DNA of 64,000 nucleotides from Pricia mediterranea. GTDB lineage: Bacteria > Bacteroidota > Bacteroidia > Flavobacteriales > Flavobacteriaceae. The translations under genes were made by a program, and so were the position numbers. The stretch's first letter is position 1; the number at the start of each line of letters is the position of its first letter. The notes beneath the pieces are model-generated. The model saw only the letters and a list, made by a program, of their open reading frames with translations. It made no database searches and was not told where the DNA came from. The stretch spans positions 4,190,001-4,254,000 of the forward strand of contig NZ_JAVTTP010000001.1 in the NCBI RefSeq assembly GCF_032248455.1. Direction: 5' to 3'. This document shows positions 53,361 through 62,950 of this stretch, piece after piece.

Positions 53361-55403
53361 ATGAAAACCCCTACCGTAACAAACTTAAAAATAGGAACGC
53401 TTCTCTTGTTTTGCGCCATCCTAGGCCTACAGAGCAGCTTCGGTCAAGAAGAAGTGCCCAACTTGGGCACCAAGAGCACCTATCACAACCAGTTGTTCTT
53501 TAACCGCTTTTTGATCAACCCGACCTTTTCTTTGGTCCGCGAGAACAAATCATATATCAACATACTGCATAGAAACCAATATGCGACTTTTGAGGATAAC
53601 GACCAGAACTATTTTCTTGGGTTCAGCAATAAATTGAACGACCGCACCGCCCTTGGCATCAGTGTTTATAGCCAATGGTCAGGCGTCGTACAGGAATTCG
53701 GCTTTAATGCCAACTACGCCACGGCAGTACGCCTGGGCGAAAAAAACAAGCTGACTTTCGGTACTAACGTAACCTATTTTACAGAGGGCCTGGACAAGAA
53801 CCGGATCATCGTTGCCGATGCCGATAACAAACTTGAAGCGACGCAAAAGGAAAGCCAGTTGGCCATTCAGCCCGGGGTTACCCTGTCGTTGGGACAGTTC
53901 GATATCGGACTTTACGCCCAAGAACTGTTGAACTACAATCAGACCACGAACGAATTCGCGACCAACCTGGGCGCCAAGAACGTGAAGGCTTCTCTACAAT
54001 ATACCTATGAGTTTATGCAGAACCGTGGGCTGCTCGCCAATGCCCGGCTGATGCCGATGGTACAGGTAGGCCAGAACGAAGATGGCAGTATGAACTATAT
54101 CGGTTCTATGTTGCTCGACCTGCCCGATTACGGCTGGTTCCAAACCAATTTTGATCAGGAATACGGACTTTCATTGGGACTTGGGTTTAATGTAAGCAAA
54201 AAAATGTCCCTCGGTTATTTGTTGGAAAGGGATCTGATGAACGAGGAAACGGACCTGGGATGGAACCACGAAGTGACCCTGGCCTATACCTTAGATCGGG
54301 AGCACAATGCCAAAGGCCTTTTTGCTGAAGGCTCGGAGGATGAAAAAGTAGACCGTATCGTTCGGAACTACGAGGAGCAGATTTTGGCCCTTAAAGAAGA
54401 AGTGGAAAAGAACAAAGCGGCCCTTAACGCCAAGGATGCCGGAACGCAGGTAGCTGACAGCGATGCGATGGACACTAGGTCTAACAGCACCGAAAGCGAT
54501 TTAGGATATAATGCGGATGCCGTTGCCGATCGGGACGTGATGGAGGCCATGGCCGATATGAACGATGCGGAGGCCAACGCCCTAGCCTACGAAAACCGGT
54601 TGATCCTAGACGAGCTTATTCTTCGTCAAGACTCCATCGATGCCGCCCGAAGTGCCGCTTTCGATAAGCAATTGGCCGCCGTGGTCGATGGTTTAAAGAA
54701 AGAGCTCAAAGGGAACAATGGCGCACCTGGCGCGGAATATATTGCCACATCGCAGCCTGCGGTTGCTTCCAATGCTATTAAGTCCGAGATTTTAAAGCGG
54801 ATGAATGCTGATTCGGAGAACAAAACACCTGTAAAAGCGCCGATTCAAGAAAATTCTATGATTGCGGGTGCCAAAACAGTGGTCGAACCGATAAAGAACG
54901 TGGCTCCGGTCATTGAAACTACCGAGGCGGTCGCCGATAACGCGCTGGTTGAAAAAACTGACGCTTTTGAAGAGACCTATACCCGTAAGTTCGAGTTCGA
55001 GCCGGTACACAAGGTTTTAGGGGAGATCATCGCCAAACCTGCAGTAACCGAAAATGCGGATACCGACGATATGAAGAACGGGGTCAAACTGCCTATCAAG
55101 ACGATGAAGAAGTCCGATTTGGTCGGGGTGAAGTCCGGATACTACGTCATCGCCAACGTATTCAAGACCAAGAAATATCTTGACGCCTTTTTGGGCGACC
55201 TAAGGAAGAAAGGCTTGGATGCAGGGTACTTCTACAATAAAGAAAACGGATTGCACTACGTTTATTTGGCCGACTACAACTATAAATCCGATGCCAAAAC
55301 GGCGTATGTATCCAATATGAACGGACAGTACAATGCGGATAAGTGGATCATGCAAGTGGATAATACGGCGACCATCGTCGATAACTTTTACGAAGATCAA
55401 TAG
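53361..55403 (+). CDS. PorP/SprF family outer-membrane protein with coiled-coil and SPOR-like C-terminus
   Basis: The ATG at 53361 (MKTPTVTNLKIGTLLLFCAI) opens the signal peptide, giving 680 residues. Residues about 30-320 are a PorP/SprF-type beta barrel (NQLFFNRFLINPTFSLVREN, LTFGTNVTYFTEGLDKNRI, YGLSLGLGFNVSKKMSLGYL). Next is a long Ala/Glu/Asp-rich coiled coil (EEQILALKEEVEKNKAALNA) and a variable linker. About 595-675 is a SPOR-like fold (KSGYYVIANVFKTKKYLDAF ... HYVYLADYNYKSDA) that could bind denuded peptidoglycan. Typical PorP/SprF proteins are about 310 residues and lack these extra parts. They anchor adhesins exported by type IX secretion; here the barrel may be tied to the cell wall. 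Confidence 0.85.
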   Translation: MKTPTVTNLKIGTLLLFCAILGLQSSFGQEEVPNLGTKSTYHNQLFFNRFLINPTFSLVRENKSYINILHRNQYATFEDNDQNYFLGFSNKLNDRTALGISVYSQWSGVVQEFGFNANYATAVRLGEKNKLTFGTNVTYFTEGLDKNRIIVADADNKLEATQKESQLAIQPGVTLSLGQFDIGLYAQELLNYNQTTNEFATNLGAKNVKASLQYTYEFMQNRGLLANARLMPMVQVGQNEDGSMNYIGSMLLDLPDYGWFQTNFDQEYGLSLGLGFNVSKKMSLGYLLERDLMNEETDLGWNHEVTLAYTLDREHNAKGLFAEGSEDEKVDRIVRNYEEQILALKEEVEKNKAALNAKDAGTQVADSDAMDTRSNSTESDLGYNADAVADRDVMEAMADMNDAEANALAYENRLILDELILRQDSIDAARSAAFDKQLAAVVDGLKKELKGNNGAPGAEYIATSQPAVASNAIKSEILKRMNADSENKTPVKAPIQENSMIAGAKTVVEPIKNVAPVIETTEAVADNALVEKTDAFEETYTRKFEFEPVHKVLGEIIAKPAVTENADTDDMKNGVKLPIKTMKKSDLVGVKSGYYVIANVFKTKKYLDAFLGDLRKKGLDAGYFYNKENGLHYVYLADYNYKSDAKTAYVSNMNGQYNADKWIMQVDNTATIVDNFYEDQ

Positions 55404-55467
55404 AATTACAATACTACAATATGGTTAGTGGGACCTTGTTTTTCGAAAAGAAGGATTAGGTAAAATT

Positions 55468-55497
55468 ACAGCGGGAGAGGTCCCGCTGTTTTTTTTG
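55468..55497 (+). terminator. Strong rho-independent terminator
   Basis: ACAGCGGGA (55468-55476) and TCCCGCTGT (55481-55489) form a perfect 9-bp stem with loop GAGG, followed by T to 55497. It ends the PorP/SprF transcript. Confidence 0.92.
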
Positions 55498-56024
55498 TTT
55501 CCTTAAAATGACAAATTTATTTTATCGAAAAAATCGGATGTACTACACAAAATTTTGGCAAATAACGGTAGTTGGACGAAAAACTATGCTAAATCCATAG
55601 GTCGGTTTTGATTTTTACTAAGTTTGGATTCTAAACAGAACATAAAAGAAAGAATTCTTTAAAAATTTAACCTTAGTAGAAACCCAAATCCCACACCATG
55701 AGATCCTACCTACATCTACCTCGTTATCCAGAAGAAAAGAATTTCGAAACGAAGTTCAAATCTACTTCACTTCAAAAAGTAAAACGTAAAGACTGTTTTA
55801 ATTAAGTGCGTGTCGCCATCGCAATTATGTAGCTTGACAATGTAACCTGCATTGTTTCGCAAAATCGCCGGCACTCAAAGCGCATGCGTCATCTTACGGG
55901 CAACCTACCCGGCAAGATCGTGTCATCCGCATGCCTTGAACCGCGCTGGTTTTACATCCCAAATCTAATCGGTACCGTCTTGACCCTTAAAGGGTTAATG
56001 GACGCGACCACAAAATCCACTACC
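55498..56024. other. Gap before the LuxR regulator, no gene seen
   Basis: About 530 bp, AT-rich at the left. An open frame runs into the regulator from 55884, but its first 47 residues do not look like protein of this family. The regulator's promoter should be here. Confidence 0.55.
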
Positions 56025-56666
56025 ATGAGTATCAACACCTTAAATTGTATCGTAATCGATAATGATCAATCGTTTCACACCAAATACCGCAGTTATTTTG
56101 ACAGTTTTACCGAGTACTCATTGGCCGATGTTTACACTTCGGCGGAAGAGGCTCTGGCCGAATATGACACCCACAATCCCGATATAGTTTTTATCGAGGT
56201 GGCTCTGAACGACGGGTGTGGAATAGATTATATTCAACATTTTAGGAAAAAAGACGCCCAAGTAAAAGTTATCATGTTGGGTGCGCAAAACGATTTTGAC
56301 CTGGTCAAAAAAGCGTTCAAACATTCCGCTAACGGCTATATTTCCAAACCGGTCAATGCGCGGAAGCTTTACAACGCCCTTGATTCGATCAAGAACGAAG
56401 GGGCCACGATGAGCAACGACATCATCAGTCTGTTCGTCGCCACGTTCCAGCGTAAATCGCGCGAAATATTTTCGGAACGGGAAAATCAGGTGGTCGATTT
56501 GCTCTGCCAGGGCGCTACCTACAAGTCCATCGCCGAAAAATTGTTCGTAACCGCTAGTGCCGTCAACTTCCACGTGCAGAACATTTACCTGAAGCTCGAT
56601 GTCAACTCCAAGTCCGAAGCCCTGCAAAAATTACAGCAGTTAGACTATGTCGGGAAAGCGGCCTAG
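56025..56666 (+). CDS. LuxR-type response regulator with Glu at the phospho-acceptor position
   Basis: 213 residues from the ATG at 56025 (MSINTLNCIVIDND); an ATG at 55998 is possible. The receiver domain spans 1-125: acidic pair Asp12/Asp14 region VIDND, conserved Lys in YISKPV. The residue that should be the phosphorylated Asp, at the end of strand 3 (DIVFIEVAL), is Glu58. A C-terminal LuxR helix-turn-helix follows (FSERENQVVDLLCQGATYKS, LFVTASAVNFHVQNIYLKLD). Glu in place of Asp often mimics the phosphorylated state, so this protein may be constitutively active. It is convergent with the kinase/receiver operon, not in it. Confidence 0.85.
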   Translation: MSINTLNCIVIDNDQSFHTKYRSYFDSFTEYSLADVYTSAEEALAEYDTHNPDIVFIEVALNDGCGIDYIQHFRKKDAQVKVIMLGAQNDFDLVKKAFKHSANGYISKPVNARKLYNALDSIKNEGATMSNDIISLFVATFQRKSREIFSERENQVVDLLCQGATYKSIAEKLFVTASAVNFHVQNIYLKLDVNSKSEALQKLQQLDYVGKAA

Positions 56667-56736
56667 GAGATCGATGAATGATTAAATCAAAGATTTTTAC
56701 AGGGATGCGAGCGCATTCCGACTTTCCCTGAAGCCA

Positions 56737-56766
56737 AGAGACCGTTCGAAAGAGCGGTCTCTTTTT
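56737..56766. terminator. Terminator between convergent regulator genes
   Basis: AGAGACCG (56737-56744) pairs with CGGTCTCT (56755-56762) around a 10-nt loop; T run after it on the plus strand. It separates 56666 from the minus-strand gene ending at 56818. Confidence 0.88.
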
Positions 56767-56817
56767 CGTTGTGATCGGCGTCGGTGGGGGGCATGGGTAG
56801 CAGGTTGATGCCCTGTT

Positions 56818-57207
56818 CTACACCGTATGTTTGGTACTGTCCATTTTTTCGACAATGAGCTCGAATTCATGCTTTAATTTATCCTCGTCGATGGGCTTTT
56901 GTATGATGTGAAGGGGGCTGTGATAGTTGGCTTTATCCAGGGTATCCTTATCCGAATTACCGGTAAGGAAAACGAAAGGTATTTGGTGTTTTTCTTTAAT
57001 GATACCGGCTAATTCTATTCCGCTCCATCCTCCCGAAAGTCCGATGTCCAGTAATAAAACATCCGGGGTGTGCGTCTTTAATAATTCGAGGGTATCGTCG
57101 CCATTGTCGGTGCAAGCGAGTACTTCGTGCCCCATTGCGGTTATTATTTCTTCGAGAAACATTTGTATTATAAAATTGTCCTCTACAAGTATTACTTTTT
57201 TTGACAT
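56818..57207 (-). CDS. Single-domain response regulator (CheY-like receiver)
   Basis: 129 residues, a receiver only. It has acidic residues Glu9/Asp10 in LVEDN, phospho-acceptor Asp54 in LLLDIGL, Thr in FVFLTGNSD and Lys in IIQKPI. It starts 3 bp after the histidine kinase gene, so it is the cognate partner and probably relays phosphate or acts by protein contact. No output domain. Confidence 0.92.
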   Translation of the reverse strand: MSKKVILVEDNFIIQMFLEEIITAMGHEVLACTDNGDDTLELLKTHTPDVLLLDIGLSGGWSGIELAGIIKEKHQIPFVFLTGNSDKDTLDKANYHSPLHIIQKPIDEDKLKHEFELIVEKMDSTKHTV

Positions 57208-57210
57208 CGT

Positions 57211-58797
57211 CTATGAGGTTTGTTCAATTTCGTTGAATGTTATGATATAGTTGGTACCTTTCTTTGAGTTGTCCTTCTCAATATTGCCCCGTAACTGCAG
57301 GGCCAGCTTGTGGATCAATTTCAGGCCGAGCGATTTGGTATTCCTAAAATTAATATTCGGGGGAATGCCGGAACCATTGTCCCCGATGAAGAGCTTATAC
57401 TGAATACTGCCTATCTTGATCAATTTTACCGAAAGGACCCCCTTTTCGCCGTCCGAAAACCCGTATTTCAAGGAATTGGTCGTAATCTCATTGATCAATA
57501 GTCCCAAGGGAATGGAGGTATCTATATTCAAATAGATATTCTCTACATCCATAACCAGTTTGATTTTATTTTTGTCCCCTTTCATGGAGGTAATAAGGAC
57601 CTGAACCAATTTTTCGATATACGCGCCATAGTCGATTCGATTAAGATTGTCGCTCTTGTACAACATTTCATGTACCATCCCCATTGAATTAATCCGGTAC
57701 TGGCTGTATCGGAACAACATTTTAATCTTGTCGTCTTTAATAAAGCTGGATTGTAAGCTCAAAAGGCTGGATACCACCTGTAGGTTATTTTTTACCCGAT
57801 GGTGTATCTCTTTTATCAGGGTGTCCCTTTCGTGCAATCTGTTTTCTACCGCACGGTTCAATTTTGAGATATTTCTGTTTTTGACATGGAGCACATGCAC
57901 AATGGTAATCAGAAAAAGTAGGCCTACTATCAGTGCAGCTCCAGTTCTGTAGGCTTCATTGCGAAATTTTTGAAGTTTGGCGTCAATCGCGGTATTGTTC
58001 GCTCTTGTAAACAACGTCCATTGGAGATTGTTTTCCAGATCGACCTTTTTTGAATAGAAGTTGGGATGACCTTGGGAATCGGTAGCGGAAAGGTCCTCTT
58101 CAAATTTTTTGTACAGATCGCCTTTTTCATCGAAGTACACCTCGTTCTTTGAATTGAGGATGCCGATTCGGGTGTCGTTGAAATATTGAAACCAATTTTC
58201 AACGTTCAGGTTGAGGCCAACGACCCCTTTCTGTTCCCCGTTGACCACGACGGGACTAAAAAAGCGTAGTGTCGGGCGATAGGGCCTTTCGATTTCCCCA
58301 TCTTCCACGTTAAGGTCCAAATTCGAAACGAAAACTTTCCCTTTCGATAGCTGAGAGGCTTCCTTAAAGTAATATCTATCGCCCTTATATTGAAGGTCTT
58401 TCGGGCGTAGGGTGAAAACGGCTCCGCCTATTCGCTCTACCCGTATGACCTCGTTACCGGAGGCATTCAAGAACCTTCCCTGAAAGTAGTTGTCATCTAC
58501 CTTAAGAAAATCGGAGAACTGCCGCTGGGCAAGGGAAACGGAAAAATCGTTTTCATGGTTCAGCGCTATCAGATTGGCCAAGAACTGCACGTTTTTTTTG
58601 CTAATCTGGTACAGTGCCGTCAAACGGACCTCGGCTTGGTTCAGTCGATTGTTGGATTTCTCAATTTCCAATGCCACCGCGTTCTGGGAATATATCTCGA
58701 TTCTGTAGGTAATGGAGGTCCAAATAAACGCAATGGCCGCTATAAGTAAAATAAGTGAAAGTACAATAAGCCGCGCAGTCGTCAACTTGAACTTCAT
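57211..58797 (-). CDS. HisKA_2 sensor histidine kinase with periplasmic Cache-like domain
   Basis: 528 residues. TM1 is about 9-30, and the extracytoplasmic sensor is 31-283 (LKVDDNYFQGRFLNASGNEV and FFSPVVVNGEQKGVVGLNLN mark two Cache/PDC lobes). TM2 is about 286-305. The HisKA_2 dimerisation helix carries phospho-His 332/333 in EIHHRVKNNLQVVSSLLSLQ. The ATPase domain has LINEITTNSLKYGFSDGEKG, GDNGSGIPP and SLGLKLIHKLALQLRG. It resembles kinases that sense small carboxylates or other ligands. First gene of a two-gene operon with the receiver. Confidence 0.92.
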   Translation of the reverse strand: MKFKLTTARLIVLSLILLIAAIAFIWTSITYRIEIYSQNAVALEIEKSNNRLNQAEVRLTALYQISKKNVQFLANLIALNHENDFSVSLAQRQFSDFLKVDDNYFQGRFLNASGNEVIRVERIGGAVFTLRPKDLQYKGDRYYFKEASQLSKGKVFVSNLDLNVEDGEIERPYRPTLRFFSPVVVNGEQKGVVGLNLNVENWFQYFNDTRIGILNSKNEVYFDEKGDLYKKFEEDLSATDSQGHPNFYSKKVDLENNLQWTLFTRANNTAIDAKLQKFRNEAYRTGAALIVGLLFLITIVHVLHVKNRNISKLNRAVENRLHERDTLIKEIHHRVKNNLQVVSSLLSLQSSFIKDDKIKMLFRYSQYRINSMGMVHEMLYKSDNLNRIDYGAYIEKLVQVLITSMKGDKNKIKLVMDVENIYLNIDTSIPLGLLINEITTNSLKYGFSDGEKGVLSVKLIKIGSIQYKLFIGDNGSGIPPNINFRNTKSLGLKLIHKLALQLRGNIEKDNSKKGTNYIITFNEIEQTS

Positions 58798-59265
58798 AGT
58801 GGGGGAAATATAGGTTTAACCAATTACGACAAGCTGTAAGAATTAATATGTGCAAACTTTTAATAAGTAAAATCCTACTTTTTAACCAGATATTTAGCAA
58901 CAAATATATAAATTTTAACGTGATAATTAAAACCGGTTCTGGTGCTCCCAATTTATAATGGCGAAGGCATTGAATTTCTTAACTTCTCTTCAAGATTTCG
59001 GACTTCCGAGTTGAAAAAGGCCTATTTTATAAGCATTGCAGGTCAACCTTCTTTTAAATGGATAAAAGAAGGGGCAGATGCTATCTTGGCGGGTAGAGAT
59101 TTGGAGCGGCAGGGTGGCATTGCAAGAAATCAAGTTGCCCATGTGGCCGGACCGTATCAAGGGATTATTTTTTGACGGCATTACCTGACTTTGTCCTTAA
59201 AATTGGGATATTTGCACAGTCATAAATATGCCAAATAGATTTGTATCCCAAAGACTTTGAATTTT
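58798..59265. other. Gap of about 470 bp, no confident gene
   Basis: The kinase promoter lies on the left. Open frames on both strands around 58942-59181 give short peptides that match nothing I recognise. The right end carries the nitroreductase promoter. Confidence 0.5.
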
Positions 59266-59901
59266 ATGAGTGACACAATCAAAAATCTCGAATGGCGCTA
59301 TGCCGTCAAGAAATTCGACGCGGAGCGATTGCTGCCCCACGAAAAGGTTGAAAGCTTGAAACGTGCGTTCAATCTCACGGCGACATCCTTCGGTTTACAG
59401 CCCATTACTTTGTTGGTACTTCAGAACAAAGGGCTCCAAGAAGAATTGGTGGCCCATTCCTATGGTCAGCAACAGGTGGCGCAAGCCTCTCACGTGCTCG
59501 TTATCTGCATCCAAAAAACCATTAGTAAGGATTATATTACCAACTATTTCAAACAGGTGCAAAAAATCAGGGGCACCAGTGATTCCATTCTAAATCCCTT
59601 TAAGGAGGCTATGGTCGATGACTTTTCAAAAAAGGATGTTTTGGAAATCCGACAATGGGCCAAGAACCAGGCCTATTTGGCGTTGGGAAACCTGCTCACT
59701 ATCTGTGCCATGGAAAAGGTCGATTCCTGCCCGATGGAAGGCTTCGATCCAATGGGATACGATGCCGTCTTGCAGTTGGAAAGCAAAGGCCTGAGTTCGG
59801 TCTTGGTGCTGCCGGTAGGCTATCGCGCCGAGGACGATATGTTCTCCGATTTCAAGAAAGTGCGGAAAGATTTGGACGATAGCGTTATTGAAATCGGTTG
59901 A
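59266..59901 (+). CDS. NAD(P)H-dependent nitroreductase family oxidoreductase
   Basis: 211 residues from the ATG at 59266. NLEWRYAVKKFD at the start supplies the FMN-phosphate Arg/Lys, and FNLTATSFGLQPITLLVLQN the second FMN segment. QAYLALGNLLTICAMEKVDSCPMEGFDP and VLPVGYRAEDD complete the NfsB-like fold. Such FMN enzymes reduce nitroaromatics, quinones or flavin-linked substrates. It stands alone in the locus. Confidence 0.9.
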   Translation: MSDTIKNLEWRYAVKKFDAERLLPHEKVESLKRAFNLTATSFGLQPITLLVLQNKGLQEELVAHSYGQQQVAQASHVLVICIQKTISKDYITNYFKQVQKIRGTSDSILNPFKEAMVDDFSKKDVLEIRQWAKNQAYLALGNLLTICAMEKVDSCPMEGFDPMGYDAVLQLESKGLSSVLVLPVGYRAEDDMFSDFKKVRKDLDDSVIEIG

Positions 59902-60199
59902 TTTGGGATGTGTTGATTTTAAAATTGGAAGATTCGGAGTGCGGGAAATTATGGGTTTGTGTCCTTATGCGGTTCGGTGGTTTGAAGATGCATTAATGGG
60001 ATGAAAGATGGAAGGAGCAAGGAAGAAAGCCAACAAAACCTTCCTGGATCTGAAGAAGCCGGCCAAAATCTGGCAACATTAGTTTTATCCCTGCAGTCCC
60101 TGTTCCATCATCTTTTCGTTTTCTAATCCCTTTGTCACATTAAAAATCCTCCGTATTTTTTCACGGAAACTAGAGTTAAATCATAAACACGTATCACAA

Positions 60200-61396
60200 A
60201 TGCCGGGATTTGAATTATTTGGAGATCAGGAAAGAGCACAAGTTCAGGATGTTTTAGATTCCGGGGTGCTGATGCGCTATGGTTTTGACGGGATGCGCAA
60301 CGGTCACTGGAAGGCCGAGGAACTCGAAAAAGCCTTGGCACTCCGTATGGAGTCCAAGCACGCGCAGCTGGTGAGCAGTGGCACCGCTGCCCTAACGGTC
60401 GCCCTGGCCAGTGCCGGAGTAGGGGCTGGGGACGAGGTCATCATGCCCACCTTCACCTTTGTGGCCAGTTTTGAATCCATCTTGGCCCTGGGGGCGGTCC
60501 CGATGTTAACGGATGTCGATGACACCTTGACCTTGGCACCCGAAGCGGTAGAAAACGCGATCACTCCCAGAACGAAAGCGGTTATGCCCGTACACATGTG
60601 CGGATCGATGGCGGACCTGAACGCTTTGAAATCCATCTGTGACCGGCACGACCTGCTGCTGGTGGAAGATGCCTGTCAGGCCATCGGGGGTACTTTCGAG
60701 GGCAAACCCCTCGGTAGCTATGGTGATTTGGGATGTTTCTCCTTCGATTACGTCAAGACCATTACCTGCGGCGAAGGTGGGGCCGTCATTACCGATAATG
60801 ACAGCTACAAATCGAATGCGGACCACTATTCCGACCACGGTCATGATCATGTCGGGATGGACAGGGGGGCGGAGTCACATCCTTTTTTAGGATACAACTA
60901 TAGAATTTCCGAGCTTAACGCGGCAGTGGGCCTCGCACAAATAGCCCGTTTGGATGAATTTCTGGCCATCCAAAAGAAGCACTATACCGTGTTGCGGGAA
61001 GCCTTGGAGCCCTTTCCGGAAATTACCTTCCGTCGGGTACCCGAAGGCGGCGAGGAAAGCTACGCCTTCCTTAATTTCTTTCTGCCGGATGCCGACACGG
61101 CCAAAAAAGCCCATACCGCATTAGGCGATGCGGGCGTTGATGGCTGTTTCTACTGGTTCGATAACAACTGGCACTACTACCGAAAATGGGAGCATCTTGT
61201 CCAAAGAAAATCCCTCGGGAAATGGCCCCAAGAAGTATACGACCAGATGCCGGACTATTCAAAATCGGATTTTTCAAAGTCCGACCACTGGGTAGGGCGG
61301 AACATTTCGTGCCTGATCAAACTGGGCTGGACGGAAAAGGAAGTCCGGGAAAGGGCGGACAAGATGGTAGGGGCTATTCGGGGCGTTCTTCAGTAG
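60200..61396 (+). CDS. kdnA: 8-amino-3,8-dideoxy-manno-octulosonate aminotransferase (KdnA)
   Basis: 398 residues, DegT/DnrJ/EryC1/StrS aminotransferase. The PLP Lys186 is in SFDYVKTITCGEGGAV, and Asp157 in LLVEDACQAIGG binds the pyridine nitrogen. QLVSSGTAAL and FGSH-type contacts precede these. The opening MPGFELFGDQERAQVQDVLD, VLMRYGFDGMRNGHWKA and SDHGHDHVGMDRGAE are the hallmarks of KdnA, which aminates 8-oxo-Kdo to give 8-amino-Kdo for lipid A core sugar. The oxidising partner KdnB is not in this window. Presence suggests an 8-amino-Kdo lipopolysaccharide. Confidence 0.9.
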   Translation: MPGFELFGDQERAQVQDVLDSGVLMRYGFDGMRNGHWKAEELEKALALRMESKHAQLVSSGTAALTVALASAGVGAGDEVIMPTFTFVASFESILALGAVPMLTDVDDTLTLAPEAVENAITPRTKAVMPVHMCGSMADLNALKSICDRHDLLLVEDACQAIGGTFEGKPLGSYGDLGCFSFDYVKTITCGEGGAVITDNDSYKSNADHYSDHGHDHVGMDRGAESHPFLGYNYRISELNAAVGLAQIARLDEFLAIQKKHYTVLREALEPFPEITFRRVPEGGEESYAFLNFFLPDADTAKKAHTALGDAGVDGCFYWFDNNWHYYRKWEHLVQRKSLGKWPQEVYDQMPDYSKSDFSKSDHWVGRNISCLIKLGWTEKEVRERADKMVGAIRGVLQ

Positions 61397-61459
61397 TACT
61401 TGCACAAGGTCGCAAAGACTGCTGTGAAGATTTTACGGACCGGAAGTTGGACCGAAGCG

Positions 61460-62950
61460 CTACACAAAATCGTACCACTGGCTATTTGAACGATATTCTT
61501 CGATGGGTACGACCGTGTTTTTAGAATGGAAGGAATCGACCAATTCGGAGACGTCATGCCTTAAAATTTCGATACAATTTGTGATTAGGTCCTTCCTAAA
61601 TCCCTTTTCCCCCATTTCCAGTACGAAATTCAAAGAAATAATCCTCGAGAATATTTTTCCAAGTACGATCATTTTTCTTTGTTTCAATGCTGGGGCGATA
61701 GTAAATGCGACCTCCTTTTTAAAGTGGGGGTGCGACTTGTCGGTAAGGTCAAAATCCTTTAGAAAATTATAAAGGTTGAAGTCCTTTTTGCGCTTCATCA
61801 TTTTGACGATGATTTCGGCGATCTGGGTATAGAGCATTTCATTGGAGCCTTCGAATATTTGAAAGGCCCGGCTGTCCATAATTCCTCGACCTGCAATATT
61901 GTCCATCTTAAACCCTGTGGAGCCGTACAACTGGGTTGCTGTTTGTGCGGCTTCCTGCATCAGATCGGTCACGAAGGCCTTCATAGTGTTCGCCTCGACG
62001 CCCGAGTTCGAAAGATCCTTGTCTATACCACTGTGATCACTGCTTCTAAAGCACATTGCGGAGGCTACCGTAAAAGCGCACTGGATCTTTGAAATTTGAT
62101 ACTGCACCTGATCCAGCTCGATCAATTTTTTACCGCCGACGATTCTTTCGTTGCATTGTTTTATAGCTTCGTCCAGCATCCTTTTTATAAAACCGAGTGC
62201 CATTCCGGGAAATTGCATCCTACTTCTGTGAAGTATATCCAACATCATTTTTACGCCGGACGTTGTCGGTTCCAATTTAAATTGGGACGGTACCTGAATA
62301 TCTACCCGGTTTTTCCCGTAGGGAATCATGTAAAGTCCGAGGTTATCATAATACTCTTCCACCACGATCTTCTGGTCGGGCCGGGTGACGTCGCATATGA
62401 AAAAATCGATATCCCTGCTCAGCTTTCCGGTGTTATTTTTTTCGCGTGACGCAATGAGCCAATAGTCCGCCATTCCCGTGAGACCTTGCCAATGTTTGGT
62501 CCCTTTGACCAAATAGCTGTCCCCGGTTTTCTCATTATAGGTTTCCATACCTAAGGCATTGCTGCCAAAAGCGGGTTCGGTGATCATGAGACCGCCCATG
62601 TTCTGTTTTTCGAGAAAGCGCTTGAAAATGTCGGCCTTGACCTCCGCATTGGCATATTTTGCGACCGGCTCCAAAAATAGGGCTATGTTGATACCGAAGG
62701 TCAGGGACAGGGAAAGGGATTCATACGAAGCCGCCGATAAAAGCCCCAGGCACTCTTTTACCTTTAATCCCCTGCCGCCATAATTTTCGGGAATGGCTAC
62801 GGCCAGCGGGGTTTTGTCCATGATGTCGCGCAAAGCAACCGCAGGGATACCCCGTTCTTTACTGAACTTATCGATGTCATACCTTTCGTGAAAAACGCTT
62901 TTTAGAACGTTTTCAAACTCTTGAACGTACTCCCTGAAATTTTCAACCAT
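61460..62950 (-). CDS. Acyl-CoA dehydrogenase family protein
   Basis: 496 residues. The N-terminal helical domain (MDKTPLAVAIPENYGGRGLK) is followed by the beta domain (GLMITEPAFGSNALGM, KGTKHWQGLTG) and C-terminal helical domain. FQIFEGSNEMLYTQIAEIIV holds the usual catalytic-Glu region. A ~100-residue extra C-terminal helical part makes it longer than the ~380-residue core enzymes. It probably oxidises an acyl-CoA or related thioester; substrate unknown. It is convergent with kdnA (63-bp gap) and has a 600-bp upstream gap. Confidence 0.9.
   Translation of the reverse strand: MVENFREYVQEFENVLKSVFHERYDIDKFSKERGIPAVALRDIMDKTPLAVAIPENYGGRGLKVKECLGLLSAASYESLSLSLTFGINIALFLEPVAKYANAEVKADIFKRFLEKQNMGGLMITEPAFGSNALGMETYNEKTGDSYLVKGTKHWQGLTGMADYWLIASREKNNTGKLSRDIDFFICDVTRPDQKIVVEEYYDNLGLYMIPYGKNRVDIQVPSQFKLEPTTSGVKMMLDILHRSRMQFPGMALGFIKRMLDEAIKQCNERIVGGKKLIELDQVQYQISKIQCAFTVASAMCFRSSDHSGIDKDLSNSGVEANTMKAFVTDLMQEAAQTATQLYGSTGFKMDNIAGRGIMDSRAFQIFEGSNEMLYTQIAEIIVKMMKRKKDFNLYNFLKDFDLTDKSHPHFKKEVAFTIAPALKQRKMIVLGKIFSRIISLNFVLEMGEKGFRKDLITNCIEILRHDVSELVDSFHSKNTVVPIEEYRSNSQWYDFV

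Noticed and set aside
55884-56024. 47-codon extension of the LuxR regulator
   Set aside because: The extension is not receiver-like and the domain begins exactly at the ATG at 56025. Treated as untranslated.
58942-59181. Overlapping open frames on both strands before the nitroreductase gene
   Set aside because: Neither peptide matches a known family and both lack start signals. A relic is possible but cannot be supported.
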